Shown: one piece after another, positions 11,328 to 24,334 of the stretch | Position numbering within the stretch: position 1 is the stretch's first letter | Layout of the letters: each line of letters begins with the position of its first letter | Origin: Abelmoschus esculentus | Taxonomy: Eukaryota; Streptophyta; Magnoliopsida; Malvales; Malvaceae | DNA length: 64,000 nt | Direction: 5' to 3' | NCBI GenBank assembly: GCA_035048815.1 | Contig: JAUCBN010000043.1 | Location: 4,219,001-4,283,000, forward strand | Made by a program: the position numbers and the translations under genes | The notes under the pieces: generated by a model | Databases searched by the model: none | Seen by the model: only the letters and a program-made list of their open reading frames with translations | Told to the model about the DNA's origin: nothing

Positions 11328-12180
11328 TAGGGATGGCAAACGGGTATAGTTTTGCAAATTTCACACCGCACCCGTACCAATTGAAGTGAGGATGGGTATG
11401 AATTTGGTGGGTAGTAAGCAGGTGTGAATGTAAAAAGTCATACCCATCATGGGTAGTGGGTAGGTGATGGGTTTAAAACTTTACCCGTACTATATCCACC
11501 CGCCCCATATCCACCCACTCCGTATCTGTCCGCCATATGAATTTTTAATCATTTTTATTTATAGACTTTGATTATGTCTTTTTTTTATGGTATTTTATGT
11601 AATAAGATATTAATTTGTTTTAAAATCTATGTTAATCTTTAAGCCGTAGACTTTGAAATCAATTAATTTAGTTTGAAAAACTGATGATTTGTGATCGTGC
11701 TTAAATTAATCAGGTTAAAAATTTGTAATGTGTGGATAAGTAAAATTTATAAAAGTGTAAATATGTTTTAGATAATAGCTATACATATTAGTTAGTTGTG
11801 GTTAAGTAGAATTTATATCAGTAATAATACGTTTTAGTTAAATTAATTATAGTTAGTTAGTTAGATGTAGTTAAATTTATATAGGTCTAAATATATTATA
11901 TATACACTTAATCAGTCAATAAAGTATACAAAATTCTACTTTTTCTTATAAAAGTCTATAATTCATTTTTACATAATTCGATATTAGTAGTTGCTTGTAG
12001 ACATGTACAAGCGGATACGTTTTGAGTGGTGGGGGTGGGGGTGGATTCAAGAATGTACCCGCATGGACGGGTGTGGATTTGAAAATTATACCCATAGTGG
12101 GTGATGGATATAAAAAATTTAGGTGAGTATGGATATGGGGAGAGGATATTCGTACCCGCCCCGCCCATTTGCCATCCCTA
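11328..12180. mobile_element. Non-autonomous hAT-like element, 853 bp
   Basis: Termini are perfect inverted repeats beginning TAGGGATGGCAAA, followed by near-inverted GGG(T/C)GGG words that read as ACGGGTA on the left and GGGCGGGGCGGGTACG reversed on the right. The 8-bp direct repeat ATCGTTAA flanks the element at 11320-11327 and 12181-12188. Subterminal GGGTA/TACCC words are abundant at both ends, as in hAT transposons. No transposase-like coding sequence lies inside, so it would depend on an enzyme supplied elsewhere. Confidence 0.9.
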
Positions 12181-12188
12181 ATCGTTAA

Positions 12189-12633
12189 TCAAATTATTAA
12201 AATATTAAATTAACCTATTTTGACCATTATTGTTAAAATTTAAATAGAAGGGTGACAAACGAATGATATGACAGTTAACAAAAATTTATAAAATTATACA
12301 TTTAGCTCATATTATTTATCTATTAAATCGATTTAATTTTAAATAAAATTAATTATTTCTACTTAGATAATCAATTTTTATTTTATTTAATATATTTTTT
12401 TAATTAAGAGGTAATATGTGTTAAAAATGATTTAAATATAATTTTTAATAATTAAATAACTATAATATAACTTTAATCATAGTTGAATGACCTTTGTTTT
12501 AATTTACGCAAATCAGAGAAGTTGCCAGATGGCAGAACTATCCTTTATTTGAGTAAACGTCGAGGAGAAAGGAAAGTTGTGGCCAAGGTGGCCTCACCAG
12601 TCGCCATTTCTCTTGAATTTTCACTTCAACCCA
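12189..12633. other. Promoter/leader region of the SDR gene
   Basis: AT-rich to about 12480, then more balanced sequence running into the first ATG cluster at 12634. The open frames at 12483 and 12577 have no clear protein identity and may be leader sequence. Confidence 0.4.
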
Positions 12634-14733
12634 ATGATGATGGCCACTCTATTTCTCAGGAACTCTCCATTTCCTCATCTTCATCATTGTCTTGTCTCTT
12701 TTCCCATATCTTTCCCTTCAGTTCCCTCATCCACCATTAGAATCAAGCCTCTAACTTTTCCCAAGGTAACCATCACTCATAACAAGCTTTCTTTTTTTTT
12801 TTTCTTGATTTTTCTTTTAATGGCTTTGTCAGATGGGAGGAAGTGAAATAACAGAGGAAGCTTCTGAAAGCAAAGAGTCGGACGTGAATGTAAAGAAGAA
12901 AATATTTGTGGCAGGAGCAACGGGAAATACTGGGAAAAGGGTTGTTGAACAGCTACTTTCAAAGGGATTCTCTGTCAAAGCAGGGGTTCGTGATTTAGAA
13001 AAGGCTAAAACTTTGCTTCCAAACGACAATCCATCTCTTCAAATTGTTAGTTCTTTGTCTTTGTCTTCAAATTTTTTCATGAATTCAAACATATGACAAC
13101 TTAGATACTGAAACTTCAAACCCATCTTTCATGGCCTTCGTTGCTTAAGAGGGGGGGGGGGGGGAATTGTGTCTATTACATATTCGATGATATGGCTCTT
13201 TGAGAATTTTCGAAATGCGTGGAAATGTTGGACACCCGTATCCAGCACATATACCTTAGTCGAAGTAGATTGTTAGAGTTTATTTGGTTTTTGAACTGTG
13301 AATGGATAGCTTTGCAGGTGCAAGCAGATGTCACTGAGGGTTCAGCAAAGCTAGCAGCAGCAATTGGTGATGATTCAGATGCTGTAATATGTGCCACTGG
13401 ATTTCGACCGGGATGGGACTTAACTGCGCCATGGAAGGTCAGGTTTCATTGAACATGTAGCAATTTTTCAGCATCAATGATACGGGGATAAGGACTCCAA
13501 CTATGTAGATAAACTGAGAAAATTTGAATGCATACTAGTTGACATATATCTATGCCCCTGCTGCTTTCTTTCACTTTTCCGAATCTTTAAAGTGGAGTTG
13601 CGTAATGATTCTCTTGTTTGTTGATTGTTGATCATAAAGTACCCTCCTCTTTAGATGCTGAGGTGAATTAACCATTTGGCCTGGTTTTTTCTACCGAGTA
13701 AGTAGCAGATTTTACTTTCTATTTGCCTAACATTTTCCGAGTTTAGATTTACTGAGCTCACTGGAACAATGACATAGCTATCCTTGGTAGGTCCTCAAGA
13801 TTGTTTTCTGACGATTTCTCTAAGCTTGAGTGTCGTTTGCATTTCGGGAGCACTGGAGTTAAGTCTTCGGGTGCACTCCAATTTCTAGCTCTGGAACCCT
13901 TTAAACACTTTCTTCCCTGTTTCAGTCACTTAGAACACCTAAGTACTGACCACCTCCATCCAACCTCAACAGATTTCATGTATTTGGATATGCAGTCAAT
14001 GCTTGGTTATGATTCTATTCTGTATTCCCATTTGGCTGTCCCAATTAGTACCTCGATTCATGTTTTCTATTAGACAATGTTAAAACTCGCATGACTGCAA
14101 ATTCTGTGTTGGTATCCTTCAATAATTTTGATTTTGTAAGTTTCATTATGTTGTGCAGGTTGATAACTTTGGCACAGTAAACCTCGTTGAAGCATGCCGA
14201 AAACTTGGTGTGAACCGATTCATTCTTATCAGCTCGATATTGGTCAATGGGGCTGCAATGGGACAAATTTTCAATCCCGCTTATATCTTTCTCAATGTTT
14301 TTGGACTGACCTTGGTAGCTAAACTTCAGGCTGAGCAGTATATCAGAAAATCAGGGATTAACTACACAATTGTAAGGCCTGGCGGGTTGAGAAATGATCT
14401 TCCAACTGGGAATGTTGTCATGGAACCAGAGGTAAATGATGCATATTCCATGAGATCTTGATTTTGTTTTCGACTTCTTTTTCATCTTTTCATTCTAGGT
14501 TTGCGGCAACTCTTCGTTTTCTTGAAATGTGTTTGTTTTATACATAACATTTTTTTCTTTTTGTTTAGGATACCCTTTATGAAGGAACCATATCCAGGGA
14601 TCAAGTTGCAGAGGTTGCTGTTGAGTCTTTAGTTCATCTGGAATCGTCTTTCAAAGTTGTGGAGATTGTTTCTCGTATTGATGCTCCTAAACGTTCTTAC
14701 AAGGATCTTTTTGGTTCCATAAGACAAAGTTGA
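12634..14733 (+). CDS. Chloroplast-type atypical short-chain dehydrogenase (At2g34460-like)
   Basis: Five exons with consistent phase: 12634-12765, 12833-13045, 13318-13437, 14159-14431, 14569-14733, giving about 300 residues. The first exon is rich in Ser, Pro and hydrophobic residues without acids, as in a plastid transit peptide; three consecutive ATGs begin it, so the exact start may be 12634, 12637 or 12640. The NAD(P)-binding glycine motif GATGNTG lies near residue 72, ICATGFRPG follows, SSILVNGA sits mid-protein and the active-site-type segment YIRKSGINYTIVRPGG near residue 240. The order and wording match the NAD(P)-binding Rossmann protein encoded by Arabidopsis At2g34460. The substrate is not established here. 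Intron 3 (721 bp) contains no gene; a G14 run lies in intron 2. Confidence 0.93.
13151..13164 (+). repeat. G14 homopolymer in SDR intron 2
   Basis: Fourteen consecutive G residues within intron 2 of the SDR gene. Potential G-quadruplex-prone and indel-prone tract. Confidence 0.9.
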
Positions 14734-14992
14734 CATTGTGAGTCTCCTATGTAGTTATTGTCTTGTAAGTTTGGAAGATTATGATACTATACGCATGCAG
14801 AAATAAAAATCCATACTTATGAGGAGTTTATTGTGTGATCAAATTGATAGATTATTATTGCAGTTTAAGGGGAGAGCATTTTGTCGGTTGATGCATTTTT
14901 CAAAAAATGGTGTCAAAAAAAAGCAGTAGACTGTAAGAAACAAACCATAATACTGTGAGAAAGAGCTCCTGATCTTTAGAATTTTAAGACTC

Positions 14993-15485
14993 AGGCCTAA
15001 TTTGGTATGTATTGTTTTTTTAAAAAGTGCGGTTGAAAAAATGATTTTAAAAAACTAAGTAGTGTTTGTTATTGATGTCAAAAACTGATTTTAAAGATAT
15101 AATATCTATTTTAGACATGATATTATAAGGTATAAGTGATTTAAATTATAATAAAAATTTTAATTTTTTATTAAAATTTAATTTAAAAATATAAACTATA
15201 TTTTAGATTATATACGAATATAACAATTATAGATTACTAATAAATTATAAATAAATTATAAATAAAATAATTTTATTCTCAATATAAATATTATAAAATA
15301 TATATTATTATAATTATATATGCATAAATATTATTTTAATAATATATTATAAAAATAAAAAAATAATTTTATTTCTAAACTAATTTTTTTTAACCTAAAA
15401 GTTATAATTTTAGTTTTTGGATTTAAGTAAAAAAAATAAAATTTAATAAAAACACTTAAAAAAGTGCTTTTGATCGTTTAAAAGA
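14993..15485. repeat. Decayed MITE-like element
   Basis: Begins GGCCTAATTTGGTATG, then AAAAAGTGCGGTTG. Near its right side it carries TAAAAAAGTGCTTTTG, resembling the inner part of the ends of the copy at 2825-3337. The right terminus is degraded, so the boundary is approximate. Confidence 0.4.
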
Positions 15486-15494
15486 AAAAAAAAA

Positions 15495-15508
15495 GGGGGG
15501 GGGGGGGG
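15495..15508 (+). repeat. G14 homopolymer after an A-rich run
   Basis: Fourteen G residues directly follow an A-rich stretch at the edge of the decayed MITE-like sequence. Confidence 0.85.
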
Positions 15509-15834
15509 CTCAGTTTGTATTTGCAAATGCAGTATGAACATACCGAGAGGCTCGATCGATGTCTGTCTCGATCTTTAAGCCAAAATGATATAATCTGACA
15601 CGTAAAGAGATTTGATCTTTCAAATATCTTCAAAAAATCATGAAGATTTTGAAGAAAAGAAAAGAATTGAAACTCGTGTTTGAATCTAACAATTACATAT
15701 TTGACATTGCAGATAGAAGAAATGCTGGAGCCTATAGCATGCTTGTACTCGTAACAGAATGCAGTTACTCATGCTTACAGCCAGATCCTTGATAATAAAA
15801 CAATGTGGGGATCTCCATCCCAGGTCTCCAGCAA

Positions 15835-17701
15835 TCAAGTCTGTTCTTTTCCTGATGCAGCCTTCAGTTTCTCCAGTTGTTTCCGAAGATAAGCCTGCCT
15901 GAGTTTCTCACGACGAGCCGTTGCTTGTTCTTGCCTTCGCAATTTAAGCTCAGATACCATTTCCCTTGCTTGATTTGCTTCTTCATGAACTTCCCTGCGA
16001 ATGACCATCAACCAAATATTATGGCCTTTGGTTTTTTCTAATGTCCAAACCATAAATAGAAGTTATAAACCATAACCTTGTGAAAGCATAAACTGGAAAT
16101 CACGAAAAACAACTTTTTTTTTTTGGTTTCAACTTACTTTCCAATAACTTTTTTTTGGTTTCCAATAACCTTGTGAAAAAAAACAGACAACTATTGGTTG
16201 TAGTAATGAATTAAAATAAGGAGCATAAAGTGACTTATAAAACATAGCCTTGTGAAAGGATAAACTGGCAATCAAAACGACATCTATAGTTTCAACTTTA
16301 CGGTTCAAATTTCGATAACTAACTACTTTCGATTTTCAGTTCCTTCGGTAATGTCTTAAATTACCATGGTCCAATTACATAGTATCAACATTTTGATAAT
16401 TGGTACCCGTCATCCATTTACTGGTATACCGTATATACCTACCTAAGCTGCTTCGACTATATCTATTTATTAAGATCCCGTACCCTCCATGTCTGAGGCA
16501 TATCCAGATACGGATATGAGATGTGATCTTCTTAAAGACCCTCCAAATACAAGGAAATCATGAAAAAAGGATCCTCCAAACATACTCCGACAGGCACTCG
16601 ATCCTGAATTAAGTAGGTACAGTATAACACTTCATCGGGCATTTAACCAAGATGGAAACAACTAGGCAAGTACTGATTGTGGCAAAGAATAAAAAAGAGA
16701 GCATCAACCTTCAACCTTGGTTCAATCCCATGAGGGGATAAGGTTTAAGGATGAAACATCTTGATTCACTACACTTAAGTGGCTAATCTTCAAGTCAAAC
16801 AAATCAAGCCAATCAGTCACACGACAAACACGCAAAGCAAAGCTATAATCTATGCAGACTAGATAATGAATGTCTAATATATGAACACAAGTATGCTATA
16901 TTTTTCTAAACTTTTTCACATAGTGCAAACGTGCATAAAAGAAAACCAAAATCTATAAGCAAATATATACATTTCAAATGAAATTAACTAAGAGGAAATT
17001 AAATCCCTCACCTTACAAAGCGTTTATGTTCATCATTGTCTATGATTCCAGACGTTCTTCCAGGCCCTACAAGTTTCGTGTTAAACAAAGCATGGCCATC
17101 ATCAATCTCGCTACCTTCTTCTTCTGCCTGTAAATTAGAAGCATTCTCTACTTTCAAAGACTCTGATTTCTCGAGCTCGGAGCCCTTCCTGAAAAAATCA
17201 ACACAATACTTTTCCTTATCCTCTTCATCAGATAACTCTCCTCTGACTAACTTCTCATATAACTCAGCCTTCTTATCCAATGCAGCATAGCTGACTGACC
17301 CATCGTTAACCGCTTTCAGTTCAAGCTTATCCCTATAATCACACACCGATTTGAGAAACCCTAAAAAGAAAACCCCTAATTCCCAATTCGATTATCTACA
17401 TAAAAGGAAGGGGAAAATAAAAATACTTGAGAGCGCGAGAGTCGACGCCGGAGTTCTTGAGGGAGAAGGTATCGTGAGGCGCAATTTTTTTCTTGGCGCG
17501 GTGGTATTCGACGTCAGCACCTGTTAATTCCTTGGATTTTTTGGATTCTTCTTGCGACTTGTAGAGCTGGGCTTTGAGTTCGAGGATGGAGGAAGCTCCA
17601 ACGCCTTCTATGGCCCGGTGTTTCTTGGGCATGATGGAGGATTCCGTAAGCCATCCTAGCGACTCCACTACCACCCTCTTCTTTCTCTCTTCTTCCGCCA
17701 T
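15835..17701 (-). CDS. CCDC174-like coiled-coil protein
   Basis: Three exons on the minus strand, 17701-17427, 17332-17012 and 15994-15835, join in phase to about 251 residues. The start MAEEERKKR was chosen because it is the first ATG of the open exon. The segment ASSILELKAQLYKSQEE is the conserved opening of the CCDC174 family, followed by charged stretches, VSYAALDKKAELYEKLVRG and a C-terminal Arg/Lys/Gln-rich coiled coil (ELKLRRQEQATARREKLRQ). Animal CCDC174 is a nuclear protein linked to the exon-junction complex and pre-mRNA processing; the plant role is presumed similar but not known to me. Intron 2 is about 1 kb and contains no other gene. The protein is highly charged, without membrane segment or signal peptide. 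Confidence 0.85.
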
Positions 17702-18003
17702 TTTTTTGCTGCTATTGCCAAAATCCTTACAATTTAAATGAAATATCATAAATATAGCTTTGCCCCTTAAACTACGTGAATTGTGTAATTTTGACCCTAT
17801 TCTTCCACCAATATCAATTATGTCCAACTATTAATTTTTTTATTGTAAAAAGAACTATTAATTCTTTTTTTTTTTAATATGTACGTAGTTTCTACACTTT
17901 GATAAAATTTGATATTTAGTGTTCACACTAACCATAATTATCTGTCTCCTTGTTCACTATGTCTAACAAAATCGAGATTACATTGTGAGGCCATTTGCAT
18001 GAT

Positions 18004-18457
18004 TAGGGGTGAGTATTCGATCGGGTCGAGTCAAGTCAAAAGTTTTTTGAGTTATTCGAGTTGATGAGTCATATTTTATAACTTAAACTTTATTTTAAAA
18101 AATTTCGGTTCGAGTCGAGTTTTCGAGTTCCTATAAATATTTAATTGTAATTATTTATCATGTTATAGTATAATTTGATTCCAATTTAAACGACTTTCTC
18201 TAATCATATAAGATATGCATATATTATATATTTCATATGTAATAATATTTCTTTATATTTTTATATATCAATGTATATATATCATAAAAAATTAAGAGAT
18301 TCGTTTCAAACTTAAAAATTAATCCTTTAATTACTAAAAATTTTGAGATATTCGAATTTTTATTTTACAACTCAAACTTTATTTGAAATTTTTTCTAATT
18401 GAGTCAAAACGAATAGAATATTTTTACCTCGAGTCGAATCAAATTTTGCTCACCCTA
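18004..18457. mobile_element. Non-autonomous hAT-like element, 454 bp
   Basis: Ends read TAGGGGTGAG on the left and, reversed, TAGGGTGAGC on the right. Flanks are TGCATGAT (17996-18003) and TGCATGAC (18458-18465), a target duplication with one mismatch. The interior is rich in TCGAGTCGAG and AATTTTTA words. A related copy in opposite orientation lies at 41042-41484 and a relic ends near 36386. Confidence 0.75.
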
Positions 18458-18789
18458 TGCATGACAGCATATACACCAGTGGAGAATGTTCTAAGGAGAT
18501 TCAAAGTACCAGCATATCCTCCACCTTCGTCGCCTTCCTAGCAAACATGGTTGGCGAGAACCACACCATCGTTTTTAATACCAAATCAAGCTCATCCCCT
18601 TAGAAATATCCCGGCTCTTAGATGGATCTTGGGGTGAAAGTGAATTCAAAAAATGGAGAGAAAATGAAGAAAAAAATTGGATAATTAAGGGTTCATTTAT
18701 GTAATTTATCCAAAGTATTGAGTTCATGTATAAGAGGGTAAAAGTTTAAACCTTTTGATAGTGTTAAATTTTGGGAGTGTGCGTAAGTC
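18458..18789. other. Spacer
   Basis: Short spacer between two transposon-derived segments. No gene seen; some small frames but none with family features. Confidence 0.4.
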
Positions 18790-19005
18790 GAGATTATATA
18801 TGGTTCGATTTATTATATTAGTCATAGTTTTTAATTAATGAAAATCACTCATTTTATCATTAATTTGTTATATTTTTTTTATGTTATTTTAAAAATATAA
18901 TTTTTAAAAATTATATTAATTATATGATAGATTAACAATGAAGTGAGTGATTTTTATCAGATAGACTACGACTGAGCTGGTGAACAGGGCTATGATATAT
19001 AAGTC
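18790..19005. repeat. MITE, GAGATTATAT family
   Basis: Left end CGAGATTATATATGG is mirrored by CTATGATATATAAGTCG at the right. Subterminal AATGAAAATCACTCA on the left and AGTGAGTGATTTTTAT on the right are inverted copies of each other. The same subterminal words occur in the copies at 23723-24558, so this is the same family. Confidence 0.7.
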
Positions 19006-19085
19006 GGTTCCGCTCGTCATTGCCTCCTGTTCTTATCCAGCGCTCCCTAGTTTCACGACTACAGTGTTTTTAATTATCTTGTTCA

Positions 19086-22000
19086 ATGGCCGACGAGCAT
19101 TTCAATGGTATTCTTAAAGTTTATTTTCTTTGTTCTTCTTAATTGTGTTATGAATTCTCAGACAAATGACAAAAATTCTTTTTCTTTTCTATTTTGTTTT
19201 TGGTTTCGAAATCAGGAGAAAACATTATCGAGCAACTCAGACATGGAATTGCAAAGTTTGAGCTCGTTTCATCCCCTGTTTCTTCTATTTCATCCCCAAG
19301 CGTGTTTAACGCATTCTCCACATCTTTCCCAGCAGATAACAGCTCCCGGTTCTTTGCTAGAATCGGACCATCTTTGTAAAGTTCTCTTCTTCTTTTCCAT
19401 ATAATTTTTGTCTCCACGCGGCCTTGGCTTTAATCCCAAAACCCATATTTTATTTTTGGTAGGGGAGGTGGGTCGCCGGCAATGAAGAAAGTTGAGCAAT
19501 ATTCAGTTCAGAGGGTTACTGGGGATGGCCGCTGCCTATTTCGAGCACTGGTAACACTTGGATCTTTGTTTCTCTTTGGGGTAGCTTTTAATTAAATTTT
19601 GAGCATGATAAATGCATGGGAGTACAATTTCCCATCTATTAGAATTATATTTTGAGGAGGAAGAAGAAGATGATGAATCTTCTCTTTTCCTTTTTGTTTT
19701 GGTTCTAGTTTGTAGCCATGGATGATGTTGGTTGATAGTTGATACTGTCTGTCCATTGGGATAATGAATGTTCTCTTTGGAAGGCTGGAAGGTATTAGCT
19801 GTGTTGTTGTTATCATGAATGAATCTATTGGGTTAACTTTATAGAGATCTCTTCTGTCTGAGTTCTTACATTATCAGATACTAGATTGATATTGTCTGTG
19901 ATTGTATTAATATCATAAATACTATACTACTATCTGATTTTACACTCCATTTGATACCTAAATGTTTCTTTCGGGTTATGGACATTCAGCTTTACAGCTA
20001 TTATAATGAAAGAACATATGAATGTGCTACATGTTAGCAAGGTGAGACACATCAGCAATTGTTAGTTCTGAGATTACAGTCACTTGAGTTATTGTAACGG
20101 ATTATCAACCGTTACATATGCTGAATACACATCATCTTCTTCAGAGATGTTTTGTTCAAATCTCCAAATCTTTGAAATACTTGCAGTCTAGTGTTCTCCG
20201 CCCTAAGTCAGGTGGCTGGAAAGAGGTCCTGATATCAGAATGGTACACGAGAATGTGCAAAGATGGAGAGGGTGAGATGGTTTACAAGAAGAGAAATGAA
20301 TAGAGAAATCAAGATGATAATTTGTATTCAACATATGTTTAACTTTGAGTTACAAGTACTTATAAGTTATATCGGAGGTTAATAGTTGATAATCTGCTAC
20401 AACAGTTCAATTGGCTGGAATCTAGCAACTAATTGACACTTGTTGACATGTATTCTCCATTGCAGATATGTCTCTCCCCTTGCTGACATTTACCTCGTTA
20501 CAGCGTGATTGGTTTATATCCTTAATGAATCATGTACTGATTGTGTACAATGTGACTCAGGTCAAAGGGATGGCATTCAACAAGGGTTTTGCTTTAAGCT
20601 CCCGCGAAGAGAGAGATGATGCAGGTATTACTCATATTTCATATTCACACACTGTAGCTGAGTTCGTACATGCCATATTTCTTTATTTCATTTTCGTTTT
20701 CTTCTTTATTTCTTTTAGCAGTTACAAGTATCAAGTTGATGTACTTGGCTTGATTTGGAACCATGGGATATTGGACAGAAAAGATCCATTCATAGGATTA
20801 ATTGTTGGTCCATGAGAAAATTTTAGTTGTGTTTAGTCTTTTTCTGCCCCTTTTCTTCCCTACTTTTGTCCTCGTACTACATTTTTGATAGTTGAGAAGC
20901 AAGCGCTTATTCTTGCTTGAGTTTGTTAATTCAAGAATCTTGGAGAAACCAAAAGCAACAACGACATGATTACATTTCATCTATTTATTAATGAGTTATC
21001 CAGTAGCTCGGTTTATATGCTTCAAACCTTTTAGGATCATTACAAAGCTCTGAATCATATCGATGCAGATGAATTACGAATGGCTGTCAAAGAAGTTTTA
21101 TGTGACAATGCTAAGGACAGGCAACGATATGAAGAGGCTTTGGTTGCAATTACCGTTGAAGAATCTTTGAAACGGTTAGACTCTACTCTTACGATAATTC
21201 ATGGAATTTCATTTAGACTTTTAGTACTTATTTTTGATTGATTGCTTATACATCCTTGTGATGAATCTATCAACTTCTTCAGTTACTGCCAACGCATTCA
21301 ACGGCCTGATTTTTGGGGAGGAGAATCGGAGCTCCTGGTTAGTATTCTTTCAATGCATATTTATTAGATTCTCTTCAAGTTGATATTGGTTGCTAATATA
21401 TTACCCAAGCTTCGAAGATGATGAGACATTACTGTTCACATACTTGCAACTGGCTGTTGTCACTTTTTTGTTGAAACGACTTGCTGATTAACGGCCATGA
21501 TCTCTGTATCTCTGTACCAGGTGCTTTCAAGATTGTGTGGTCAGCCAATAGTTGTTTATATCCCCGAGCACGAGGTATGTTCTGTCTCTAGGGTATAAAA
21601 ACTAGAATGTTCATTTAAAATTCTAGGCTGGTTTCAAGTATACCTTTCCCTGTTTAATTGTGTTACCCTCTGCATATGTCTGCATCATCTATGATAACTT
21701 GCATATTTAAACCTTTTGGTGTCATCCTCAAGACCAAGTATATTGTTGCTAAACTTGCATTTTATGAACGAGTGCTGGTGTTTGAATAGTCTATACATCC
21801 GGTGCCACTGGCGTAATAAATTCCGAGTTGCTTCATGGATATATAAATGAAAAACGAGCTGCTGCCACGGCTAATGCATGCACTTGCTATTTTTTATTCT
21901 CTTGGTTTGATGCTTGCACTAAATATTTGTTTATTTGGTGTTTCCCATCCGGCAGCATAGAAAAGGTGGATGGGGCTCAGGTTTCATTCCCATTGCAGAA

Positions 22001-22114
22001 TATGGATCCGAATTCCGCAAGGGCTCTGGAAAGGGAAAACCCAGGAAAGTTGTAAGGCTCCTTTACAGTGGTAGAAACCATTACGACCTGCTCGTCCGAG
22101 AGGTATTGTACTGA
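19086..22114 (+). CDS. OTU-domain deubiquitinating cysteine protease (OTU4-like)
   Basis: OTU proteases remove ubiquitin from proteins. Eight exons join in phase: 19086-19107, 19216-19375, 19463-19550, 20561-20624, 21069-21174, 21283-21337, 21521-21574 and 21956-22114, giving about 235 residues. The catalytic segment TGDGRCLFRAL places Asp near residue 82 and the nucleophile Cys near 85. The C-terminal RNHYDLL provides the catalytic His near 225. DFWGGESELLVLS and PIVVYIPEHEH are the other conserved OTU blocks. The sequence resembles Arabidopsis OTU4 (At3g57810) but begins with only a short N-terminal extension, so a longer isoform using upstream exons cannot be excluded. The first exon codes for only seven residues. 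Introns are AT-rich and hold no other gene. The next gene downstream on the same strand is a deubiquitinase of a different family. Confidence 0.92.
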
Positions 22115-23722
22115 CTCCAAATCTATGGATTAAAACACTGAATTTTGCCAATATGAAGGACCATTTTTTATACCTTTGGTGGTGGTTTATTGTTGAACAT
22201 ATATTCTGATGTATCAAATGAAAAATGTTTAAACACTCAAAAAGTTCAAAAAAAAAAAAGATTGTTTGACTTGTACATATGTTTTTTTTAATGTTTAAAT
22301 ATGTATGATACGCAGTCAGTCGTACCGATACAACCTTGTCTGTACCGATACGCAAAAGTCAGCCAAAATTTTAATAAGGAATTTTGATATTGGTATGCTA
22401 TATCGTGTATGGATACCCTAGATACTGTATCGTATCATGTACCGATACGTATAACTTAAATATTGTAATGATTCTTTCTTGATTGGATAAGTTTCAATAT
22501 CGGAGTCTTGCATATTAATACCAACATGTTTAAAAGCTTATTTAATGTTGATTTTTCATGTTCAACGGCTCTAAACTACCTCGACTATAAACAATTAATA
22601 GCTTATTTCACATTTTAAAAGAAAACTTAGGACAAAAATGGTTAAAGAACATATCTAAGCTTCACGATCAAGAGATTAACTCTTAAGTTTTATTTTCTCA
22701 TTTTCTTGTATATGATGTATAGAGAGTATTTTAATTGTTTTTACTCATGTAAGCTTCAATCTTATAAACACCCATTTTACGAGATTTTGTTGTTTACACA
22801 AATTTATCTTATAAAAAGAAGATGTTTTAATTTAACCTAAAAAAAATTAAAAATGATTTTATAAAAAAAAGATATGCTCGTAAAGATTACCCCTTTTTAC
22901 ACGTGAAAAGAAAAAAAAATTATTATAGTGAATTGAGAAATTCTACTGTATTAAGATAATAATATTATCTTCTTCTTTTTTGTGTCGTAGCTAATTCATT
23001 TGTGAAATAAATTTATCTCTCTTGAATTCTTGATGATTTTTAGTTGATCAGTTTAAATAAAATATATTGAATCTTCGTCTTTATCAAAAGGCTAACATCC
23101 GAGAGTAAAAATTATTTCCTTGAAGTTCACTGAATCACTATGTCAAATAGTAAGCGATTTTATAATGATTTCATTCGAAGAAAGCTATTTTATTTTCTAT
23201 TATCCAAGATAGTTTAACCGAATCAATAATTCGGTAGTATACCTAACTCAGTCGAGTTAACATATTAAACTCGAGAAATTTTTAGACTCATTCAAATCCT
23301 TTTTTTTCTTTATGGTATAAATAATTTTTAGACTCGAGAAATTATTTCTTAAACCTCCAAAACACAACTTTTAAACGTAAACTTATTTGGATAGTAAAAT
23401 TTTGATTCAAAAAGTAACCGAAAAACATATTAGATAATAAAAAACAATTCAGAGCTTATTTCTCGAAATAAATGTATCATCATAAAACATCGAAAATATT
23501 GTTTGACGTTATTACGTTGTCAAATAATAAATAATATTAAATTAAATATTTTAATGAAAGCAAAATCACGAGTATTATTAATTTAAATGTATTACTAAAA
23601 TTATAATAAATAAAGATTAAATTAAACAAAAAAATAATATAAAAAAATCTTCCCCAACAGGAGCTTTCACCTTTACGAAAAATCCTTGATTCGTTTTCTC
23701 CATTAAACGACAAAAGGAAGCG
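22115..23722. other. Spacer with CGTACCGATACG-type repeats
   Basis: Between about 22310 and 22450 words such as CGTACCGATAC, GTACCGATACGCAAAAG and GTACCGATACGTATAAC recur in both orientations, marking a decayed repeat; the same word style appears near 28090-28130. The rest is AT-rich with no gene. Confidence 0.5.
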
Positions 23723-23968
23723 GAGAGATTATATCACGGGTTTGGTTTTGTTTGCTGATAAGTTGTGATCTTCAACCAATAAAAATTATTTATTTTATTA
23801 TTAATTATTTATATTATTAATTTAATTTTTAAAAAATTATGACATGAAAAAATAAGTGAAGATTCATTGGTTAAAAAAATGACATGAAAAATAGTAGTGA
23901 AGTGGGTGATTATAATTAGATGAATCATGATTGATGTGATAAGTCATACCCATGATATAATTTCTCGA
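23723..23968. repeat. MITE copy A, GAGATTATATCA family
   Basis: Left end GAGATTATATCACGGG is inverted at the right as CCATGATATAATTTCTC. Subterminal sequence AACCAATAAAAATTATT on the left contrasts with GGTGATTATAATTAGATG on the right. It is the first of three adjacent copies upstream of the ataxin-3 gene. Confidence 0.75.
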
Positions 23969-23978
23969 TAATTTCTCG

Positions 23979-24256
23979 ATAAGAAATTATATCATGGGCC
24001 CGTCTCACCACGTTAGCCATGGTCCCATCCAATGAAAATCACTCACTTCATCACTAATCTGTCATGTAATTAGTTTTCAACTAATAAATCTTCACTTATA
24101 TTTTCTATGTCATTTTAAAAAAATAATTTTTGAAAATTATATTGATTGCATGGAAGATTAGTGGTAAAGTGAGTGATTTTCATTGGTTAAGGATCACGAG
24201 TGACGTGATGAGCCGAACCCGTAATGAGCTGGAGCTATAATATAATCTCTTTCTCG
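23979..24256. repeat. MITE copy B, GAGATTATATCA family
   Basis: Left end AGAAATTATATCATGGGC is answered at the right by GAGCTATAATATAATCTC. Subterminal inverted words are AATGAAAATCACTCACTT and AAGTGAGTGATTTTCATT. Confidence 0.8.
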
Positions 24257-24334
24257 AGGGAAAATAAGCAAGCGTTTACACGTGGGAATAATTTCTTTAC
24301 ACGTGTCGGGTTTCCCCTAATGTCTATTTAAGCC

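Larger units (their letters stand above)
14734..15834. other. Spacer between convergent SDR and CCDC174-like genes
   Basis: Holds the 3' regions of both genes, an AT-rich MITE-like copy and a G tract. No gene seen. Confidence 0.5.

Noticed and set aside
13801..14073. 90-codon open frame in SDR intron 3
   Set aside because: It lies wholly inside an intron whose flanking exons join in phase, and its sequence has no family features.
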